From: Nemertoderma westbladi
Lineage: Eukaryota; Xenacoelomorpha; Nemertodermatida; Nemertodermatidae
Direction of reading: 5' to 3'
NCBI GenBank assembly: GCA_032718475.1
Contig: JAUCBJ010003679.1
Coordinates: 1-63,111, forward strand
Length of the DNA stretch: 63,111 bases
Below are positions 57,701-63,111 of the stretch, piece by piece. A model generated the notes under the pieces. It was not told the origin of the DNA. It was given only the letters and a program-made list of their open reading frames with translations, and made no database searches. Every line of letters starts with the position of its first letter. The stretch's first letter is position 1. The position numbers and the translations under genes are program-made.

Positions 57701-60084
57701 TTCTATGAGTGACACATAGTAATCCGTGATAAACAGACGCCGCTATAACTAGTTACTGATGGAATCATTTGAAACTGAGACTAGACCACCTATGCTGATT
57801 ATTTTGTGGCACCAACAGGAGATTAGTTAGATAAAGAATGAAAGTCTTCCGGACACTTCGACGTAAAATTATGTTAAGAAAAATCTTTAAAATACAATTT
57901 TAACCCAAACTAGTCCACAAAAAAATAATACCCAATAACCAGTTTCTCAAAACTTCCCGGCCACTTAAACTAATTGTGTTTTGTTACTAAGTTTTGTTCC
58001 TTAAATATATTTCTAGCTTCTCAAAAGTTAAATGGCCATTAACAATTTTACATATAAGGAAGAACATAAGTAACCCTTTCTAGCAACTTAGGTTTTAGTG
58101 AAATATGAAAATAAAAAATAAAAATATGTAATCCCACGTGATAATACAGAGAAATGGGGAAAACCTTAATATAATATAAGTTGTGGAGGGGGGGATCCCC
58201 CCATCCCCCCCCCCCCCCCCCCCCCCCACTCTAGAAGTTATACGCAGTCTGGGACACTAAATTCGGTATTATAAAGATTAAAGACCGGCTGTAGGAGAGA
58301 TAATAATATTATACTGGAATAGCGAGAAGTTTCTCTATCGTTACAGTCGATATAAATTGTTTCAGATTATTCTATAAATTATTGAAATAATAAATCCTTC
58401 TAAGAAAGACTCGCATCTAATATTCGGTGGAAATATTAGTTATAAATAAAGTATTACCTGTAACAGAGTCAACCACCTGTATCTGTATCACGTGCTTCGT
58501 GTTGATATAAACCATCCAATTAGAGAACGCCTTGGTGACGTCAAAAACTAGCCAACCAGAATCCAACAGTTGAACCACTTCCGTATCCAATAGTGTGAGT
58601 TCTCTGTGTGGTGGGGAAAGGCAAACAGAATATGAGTGGAGAAAAATATAGTTAATTATACCACATACACATTAATTAACTTAATTACCAGTCAATATGA
58701 AAGGGTGCCCTGTCGCCCTCAAGTAAAGAAACAATTTGCTTCAGCTCAGTAACATTTCTTAGAATCGCAAAGATAAATAAAGTTGTGTAACATATAATGA
58801 CAATAGGGTTAATGTGGCGGCACCAAGTCTAAGTAGATCCCCCAGTGATAAACTACCAGATATTATATTAGTTTATAATAATAAAAAAATTCCTGCAGTG
58901 CAAAACAAAGTGATGAAAACTGTTAAAGAATAACATTTTTGTAAAATTTAAAATCCCAATATATACCTAAATCCCGTTATGTGTGACCGGTTGGAACCCA
59001 ATTTATACAAAGATAGAAATGCCTGTCCCAGAAACCGGTCAAAAGGAGATCAATCATTTGATTGGATCATCAATATCGGGCAAATTTATAGTCGAACAAC
59101 TGCGGTAGATGAACTCACTTAGTCTTCCGACCCCCAGAGCCACCCACTCGTCCCCGCGACACCTGGTAGACTTTGATTAGATACGTATCTCCCGTATCGG
59201 TGGTATTGTCTCCAGTTATCGGCTGTTTGTAGATCCGGAGTTCCGTCTTGCCGATTTCTTGGCTTTCCGGTAAACTGCTCGAGTGGATCTTAAAGTGATA
59301 GTTCGCCAACCTTTTGTGTTGTTTGCGACCCGGTTTAGTTTCTGCGAAGGAATAATAATAAAAATGCATTAATTCCGATCTAAGCATCTTAATAAACATA
59401 CGATTACCATTACATGCACCGAAGACTCCCACGTTATATTTGCGGCTGGTTTTACGAACCGCCCCACTTACCGTCGCTATTAATAGCGATAACGGTGTCA
59501 GCGTCTTCCATCTCCAACCAGTTCCGTATCGTGTAGTTCCTCAGTTCCTCGTTAATCGCTCGACGCGATCGGTCCAGCCGACTCGCGTACAACTTCCTCA
59601 TAAAGTCCGGGGCGGCTGAATGTTGAGCACCTGCGGTAAATCAAGAATAATTCAATAATGAACCATCTAATATATATTATTTGAATCCTACAAGGTAGGC
59701 CCTATATGTTTGTTATTTGTTTTAAACTTAGCAGCTTAGGCCTAATCCAGGTCCAAGGATTCAGTCGACTTCAGACTTAGTACTGTATTACTGTTAATAG
59801 GCCTAGTAAAGCTTACCAGCATGATGTGGCCGTCTAGGTAGTCCCATTATCCTCAGCATATCCTGACTTAGTTGATCCCGAATAGTTTCTTCTTCATCCT
59901 GGTCTCCCACTACCGGGATATCTTCCCCCGTTGTTATGGGAATTGGAAGAGGTAGTGGCTCGGGTAGTCCAAGGGGGAAGGTACCGGTATCCACGGTAAC
60001 GGACGAGGCTTCACAATAAACGCAAAGCAAAGAAATCGTGAACGTAAAACTCCTTAAAGCTGTAAATAACGTCATTGCCATCAT
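51633..60084 (-). CDS. BMP5-8-like: bone morphogenetic protein, BMP5-8-like, eight exons, complete
   Basis: Secreted TGF-beta family ligand. Exons: 60,084-59,817, 59,630-59,472, 59,341-59,119, 58,603-58,458, 55,612-55,462, 54,735-54,609, 53,557-53,426 and 51,761-51,633. All have GT-AG borders and matching phases; 1,335 nt, 444 residues. Signal peptide at 1-26. The propeptide holds [14 protein letters not shown] (BMP5-8 style), [17 protein letters not shown] and a furin site RSRR (313-316). The 128-residue mature part carries [35 protein letters not shown] and the terminal CGCH. It has seven knot cysteines (343, 372, 376, 408, 409, 441, 443) and a glycosylation site NAT at 385. BMPs signal as cystine-linked dimers through type I/II receptors to SMADs. 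The region before the first cysteine and the FCDGQC loop diverge from standard BMP7, so this may be a derived paralogue. Intron 7 is a splice-donor minisatellite. Confidence 0.93.
51832..53473. repeat. 59-bp minisatellite made of exon 7 end plus 5' splice site, about 28 copies
   Basis: On the gene strand each unit is the last 48 bases of exon 7 (16 codons, [16 protein letters not shown]) followed by 11 intronic bases GTTAGTTATCA. The copy at 53,473-53,415 is the true exon end and donor. The array takes up about 1,594 of the 1,664 bases of intron 7, leaving 70 bases with branch site and acceptor. Variants include a 58-bp unit ending CCCGGG|GTTAG (three internal copies) and three units reading GGGGGTAGTT. 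Most units are identical. Confidence 0.97.
53426..53557 (-). CDS. BMP5-8-like: BMP exon 7
   Basis: Acceptor TTTTTTCAG, donor GTTAGT; 44 codons, phase 0 both ends, residues 359-402. Carries DWIVAP, cysteines 372 and 376 and the [14 protein letters not shown] helix. The donor is AACCCAGGG|GTTAGTTATC. Confidence 0.93.
53895..54545. other. intron 6 with dispersed repeat GGGCGAGCCACGAAG
   Basis: The GGGCGAGCCACGAAGT motif at 53,902 also occurs near 600-650 and, inverted, near 30,540, with an adjoining CTTAGCGAAC word. It is probably the end of a dispersed element inserted in BMP intron 6. No coding content seen. Confidence 0.45.
54609..54735 (-). CDS. BMP5-8-like: BMP exon 6
   Basis: Acceptor ATCTCAG, donor GTAATA; enters phase 2 and leaves phase 0. 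Completes the last Arg of RSRR, then encodes the basic mature N-terminus ([15 protein letters not shown]) through first cysteine 343 and FRDLKWE (358). Confidence 0.9.
54905..55437. mobile_element. hAT-type MITE in BMP intron 5
   Basis: Ends TAGAGCTGCAAGGGGATCC and GGATCCCGTTGCAACACTA are inverted repeats. Both are followed inward by CCCGAT-rich subterminal repeats (ATCGGGATTTTTCGGGAT left; ATCCCGATCCCGAATCCCG right). The right end lies only about 25 bases from the exon 5 donor. Flanks share GTCCT, so the target duplication is imperfect. No transposase. Confidence 0.7.
55462..55612 (-). CDS. BMP5-8-like: BMP exon 5
   Basis: Acceptor CCCCTTCCAG, donor GTAAGT; enters phase 1 and leaves phase 2. 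Encodes [20 protein letters not shown] through [13 protein letters not shown], the end of the propeptide. The furin motif RSRR is completed by the next exon. Confidence 0.9.
55754..57312. repeat. 33-bp G/T-rich minisatellite in BMP intron 4
   Basis: Unit TTGGTGTGTCAGTGTGTGGG followed by GGTGTCAGGGGGG, with 32-bp and about 20-bp variants. A higher-order block of 189 bp is repeated three times (landmark CAGGGGGATT at 55,921, 56,110 and 56,299). Because 33 is divisible by three and the units lack stops, long repeat-only frames (up to 304 codons) appear on the plus strand. They have no start context or codon signal and are not genes. The array lies about 140 bases upstream of the exon 5 acceptor on the transcribed strand. 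Confidence 0.95.
57313..58457. other. rest of BMP intron 4
   Basis: AT-rich intron sequence with a G/C palindromic run (GGGGGGATCCCCCC followed by a long C tract) at about 58,185-58,228. No element ends recognised. Confidence 0.5.
58458..58603 (-). CDS. BMP5-8-like: BMP exon 4
   Basis: Acceptor CCACACAG, donor GTAATA; enters phase 2 and leaves phase 1. Encodes the conserved propeptide segment [20 protein letters not shown] and [11 protein letters not shown], equivalent to the WLVFD..... region of BMP7. Confidence 0.92.
59119..59341 (-). CDS. BMP5-8-like: BMP exon 3
   Basis: Acceptor TTCGCAG, donor GTGAGT; enters phase 1 and leaves phase 2. Encodes the propeptide beta-strands [28 protein letters not shown] and [10 protein letters not shown], which align in order with F.F.....P......AE.RIYK of BMPs. 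Confidence 0.9.
59472..59630 (-). CDS. BMP5-8-like: BMP exon 2
   Basis: Acceptor TTTACCGCAG, donor GTAAGT; enters phase 1 and leaves phase 1. Encodes [20 protein letters not shown], the HSAP.FM..LY box of BMP propeptides, and [13 protein letters not shown], equivalent to the D.VMSF motif. Confidence 0.9.
59817..60084 (-). CDS. BMP5-8-like: BMP exon 1 with signal peptide
   Basis: ATG at 60,084 (further ATGs at codons 2 and 4). Hydrophobic core [14 protein letters not shown] suggests cleavage near residue 26. A Pro-rich stretch follows, then [14 protein letters not shown], like the ILGLPHRPRP box of BMP5-8. Donor GTAAGC, phase 1. Promoter and 5' UTR not determined. Confidence 0.9.
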
Positions 60085-60580
60085 AAACAGTTTGCAGTTT
60101 GTCGGACGACAAGTAGACCTAGACAGCTAGACCATCATAGACCAGTAGACTGCAGTTTTACAGTTTTTAGATATTTGGATCAGTAGATTACCGGGACATA
60201 CCGGTCTGCCGGCAGGCCGGTACTTCAATACGGAGGTACCGGCAGTAGGGCAGTAGGTACTCATGGTAGTAGTACTCATGCAGCCATGCGTACATCTGTC
60301 TGTCTGTAGTACCGGCACTGTAGTACAGTAACAGTCAGACAGTAGTACATGACTGCATTACCATTACCAGCTTACAGGATTACCAGATTACTGCATTACA
60401 GCATTGATTAATTAGAGCAGTACCTGAGTACAGGAGTACTGCTGTCTGGTAGTACATAATTATACAGGATGACAGCAGACAGGTAATATTTACCGGTACT
60501 GGTGTACTGGAGTAAAAGACACAATACAGTAATAAATGAGAATAATTTTTCTTAATAAGAATGTGGCAAGAATATTACAA
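60085..60580. other. 5' flank of the BMP gene, rich in GTAC and CAGTA words
   Basis: Low-complexity sequence dominated by TACCGGTA, GTACT, CAGTA and TTACCA words in both orientations, for example GGCAGGCCGGTACTTC and GTAGTACTCATG. No ORF and no clear TATA box. It may contain the first transcribed bases and promoter, but nothing marks them. Confidence 0.5.
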
Positions 60581-60585
60581 GAATA

Positions 60586-60694
60586 GTGGTGTGAAGGATT
60601 TTTCAGCCACAAGCTGACAAGAAATTAAAAAATGGTGTTATTGCATAACACCATTTTTTTAATTTCTTGTGGCTGAAAGTCCTTCACATCACTA
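60586..60694. mobile_element. foldback element upstream of the BMP gene
   Basis: Inverted arms around ATTGCA: left GTGAAGGATTTTTCAGCCAC..AAATTAAAAAATGGTGTTA; right TAACACCATTTTTTTAATTT..GTGGCTGAAAGTCCTTCAC. One arm carries an eight-base insertion (CTGACAAG). A MITE-type hairpin about 0.5 kb 5' of exon 1. Confidence 0.75.
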
Positions 60695-60699
60695 TTTAT

Positions 60700-61610
60700 T
60701 TTTATAAGATGAGTAAGTAGACCTATATTTATAGCAGTATAAGGAAGGCAACAACTCTATAGTCTTTTAGCTGTTTAGTCTTTAGCACTAGGCCTACTGC
60801 TATATATAGGGCAGTATACATACATAGGACTGTAATTATTAGTATACTATAACGGCAGCCAGTACCCAACTGCCAAATCTGATTCGATACCGTTTATTCA
60901 CCTCAAAGTATCCTTCCATTAAATGCATTCTTGTAAATAGACTTGTGCCGGTCACAACAATGGTGACAGGTCAGTGGCCTATAGTAATTAGATATACAGT
61001 ATTACGGCCATTTATACGATAAGGGATAAGAAGAAATATCTTGTAATAACATTAAGTAAAATACATGCAGTTACAACACCGAAGTGTAGTATATGATGAC
61101 TGGCTGTGGGCGCACCTACTGTAATCATGATATGCAATCCGGCGCATATGCCGAATATATCATGTAATTTTTGTGTTAATTTCTTTCTATACAAATTGAA
61201 GAAGATGAACTAATACTGTATAATACATATTATTGATTATGTTTTTGGGAACATACATAAATTGCAGAAAATTATTAATTTAATTAGTAAATAATTAGTA
61301 TAATAATTACAAAATGGTATTCATTATCTGAAAAAATAAACAATCACTCAAGATGTGTGATAGATATTATTTATGGACAAAAAAACACAAAAGGGCAACT
61401 CTGTATGTATCTGGAACGTTATCCAGTAAAAATTTAACGGATATCAGAATCGATCGGATCCCGGGATATCGAGTTAACCCCTCTACGACTAATACATTAC
61501 GATACACACGATTTGAGGTGAGGGAGAACTGTGAGTTGTAATTCCCGAGTCAATGGTCCAAATGACAGCAACACGAAATGGTTGGGGAACTTGAGATCTC
61601 GTAAAAAAAA
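60700..61610. other. no gene seen
   Basis: AT-rich intergenic DNA. Short frames on both strands lack motifs. Confidence 0.5.
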
Positions 61611-61617
61611 ACTTAAC

Positions 61618-61803
61618 TTTAGACCCCGGGGGACTTTAGATCCCGGGGACTTTATCCGGCAGGAGTCTTTATATCCCGTGGGACTTTATACGGAACTTTA
61701 TATCCCGGGGGACTTAATCCGGGGACTTTATATTCCGGGGAACTTTATCCGGGGACTTTATATCCCGGGGGACTTTAGATCCTGGGGGACTATAGATCCC
61801 GCC
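61618..61803. repeat. irregular GGGGACTTTATATCCC repeats
   Basis: About ten imperfect copies of GGGGGACTTTATATCCC or GGGGACTTTATCCGG. They spell CCCGGG between units and remain open in one plus-strand frame (61,531-61,824). The ORF is a repeat artefact. Confidence 0.75.
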
Positions 61804-62080
61804 GCGACGTCGAGAGATTATTGAAAAAATGTTCTATGTTTTTTTCCAATGTAATACCTAATTTAATTCTTAAATGTGTACTTTTTTGTTGCTTAATAAT
61901 GATAGAACGCAATAGTGTTACAAAATAAATTGAACTGCAGTATTATACTATACTGTGCTATATTGCTTCCATAGTTCAGCAATTCCTCTATATACAGTAT
62001 ATTTATTTATTTATATGAATCAATGGGATCTCCTTAGACGATGATCGGTATTATACTGTTTAATACTAAATGATATGTTA

Positions 62081-62967
62081 ATCATCAATAAACCACTGAA
62101 GCATAAAAATTACTCGGGTAGGCCTGCCTTTATCTCAACCATTACAGTAGGCCTACTTATATTTCGAGAAATTACATCCCTTTATCAAAGTTGTAGATAA
62201 TACTAAAGATAAATATACTGTATAATATGAACAAGGTTCACCGGTACTTAATTGAATAATGTGAAAAACTGTAATTTCATCAGTCTCTAATATTGAAAAA
62301 TCATACTAAAAATATACACAGAGCTTAGTAAATTACCAACACATCTCATAACATACAGAGCGAATGGTCAATCTGTAGGCCAGTTACTCTATAATCCACA
62401 CAATAATTCATTATTGTCATAAACCATCAACCAATAAATTTAAATATACCGCCAAAATCCCACCCCTATTAAAAAAAATATACACCCCCTCATAGTAAAC
62501 TGGATATCGATATTTCTACCCCCGTACCAGTTAACAACCCAATGGCCATTATAGTAGCAATACAGTACATATATGTATACATATACTGTATTTATTGTAT
62601 AATTTATAAAACTCAAGTAAATAAATACAACCGAAGGGTGCGTGATCCGGTCAATTAATAATTAATGATAAGTAAATAATAATGATACCAATATCCCGCT
62701 GTTTTTAAAAAGTGAATAACAACAAAACGAGTAATAATTCGAGTTGTAATGCCAACTCGAAAATTTGCGAAATAAATATCACTTTTAAAAAACAGCGGGA
62801 TATTGGTCTCTTTATTATTTACTTCCATTTATTATTATGTATATATACAGTATATATATAATATATATTTGATAACTGTAAGGGATGTAATTCTCGAAAT
62901 ATAAGAAATGGTTGAGATGAAAGTACCCGAGTAATTTTTATACTTCAGTTGATTGGTGATGATCAAT
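62081..62967. mobile_element. large nested foldback
   Basis: Outer arms at about 62,081-62,190 and 62,868-62,967 are inverted copies sharing AAAAATTACTCGGGTA, ATCTCAACCATT and TTTCGAGAAATTACATCCCT. The left arm has extra GTAGGCCTGC/GTAGGCCTAC blocks. Inside is a second inverted pair at 62,670-62,714 and 62,780-62,824 (CCAATATCCCGCTGTTTTTA and its inverse). No coding sequence. Probably two nested MITE-like elements. Confidence 0.7.
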
Positions 62968-63111
62968 ACATATTTCTATATTATATTTATTTATTTATGC
63001 AAATCCTGATGCTGTCTTAAGTGTTAAATCAATTTAATGTTCTAGAATAATATTCATTAGCTTAAGTAGAGAGCAGCTCAACTACATAAATTAATATTGA
63101 ATTCAGTTTTG

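Noticed and set aside
61531-61824. Plus-strand ORF of 97 codons
   Set aside because: Made almost entirely of the GGGGACTTTATATCCC repeats.

Overview
This is an AT-rich eukaryotic, metazoan window. It holds two spliced host genes, both on the minus strand, in a landscape of retroelement wreckage, small DNA transposons and large minisatellites. A BMP5-8-like ligand gene with seven introns, frequent TAGGCCTA-type interspersed motifs and the mix of CR1/RTE-like LINEs, Ty3/gypsy, BEL/Pao, hAT and Harbinger-like elements point to a marine invertebrate, possibly an echinoderm or hemichordate. That placement is inference and not firm.

Layout. 1.9-6.0 kb: a broken LINE (minus strand) with a SAP/coiled-coil/RRM-like ORF1 and an endonuclease-RT ORF2. 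6.1-14.0 kb: a Harbinger-type MITE, copy 1 of an unknown two-ORF locus (A and B), and decayed Ty3/gypsy pieces. 14.6-18.7 kb: two copies of another LINE, one split by a hAT-type element. 18.9-22.4 kb: 43-bp and 16-bp minisatellites. 23.3-27.0 kb: a GC-rich CsRn1-like Ty3/gypsy element with frameshifts and stops. 27.2-30.5 kb: LINE fragment, decayed BEL/Pao pol, and a 5'-truncated CR1/L2-like LINE. 30.5-37.1 kb: copy 2 of the A/B locus. 38.5-47.5 kb: a six-exon aerolysin/ETX-MTX2-fold (natterin/LIN-24-like) gene. 51.4-60.1 kb: the complete eight-exon BMP gene, predicted 444 residues. 60.1-63.1 kb: flank with foldbacks and repeats.

The main discovery is shared by both host genes. In each, one intron is almost wholly a minisatellite whose repeat unit is the last part of the upstream exon joined to its 5' splice site. 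In the aerolysin-like gene, about 145 copies of a 40-bp unit (25 nt of exon end plus GTAAGT and a few intronic bases) fill intron 4. In the BMP gene, about 28 copies of a 59-bp unit (the last 16 codons of exon 7 plus GTTAGT) fill intron 7. The first copy of each array is the functional exon end, so each pre-mRNA carries tens to more than a hundred copies of its own splice donor. Two independent cases about 6 kb apart suggest a recurrent process of exon-boundary-seeded intron growth.

The second unknown is the duplicated A/B locus. B ends in a CaaX-like box in both copies, and both copies are preceded by clusters of TTCTAGAA palindromes.
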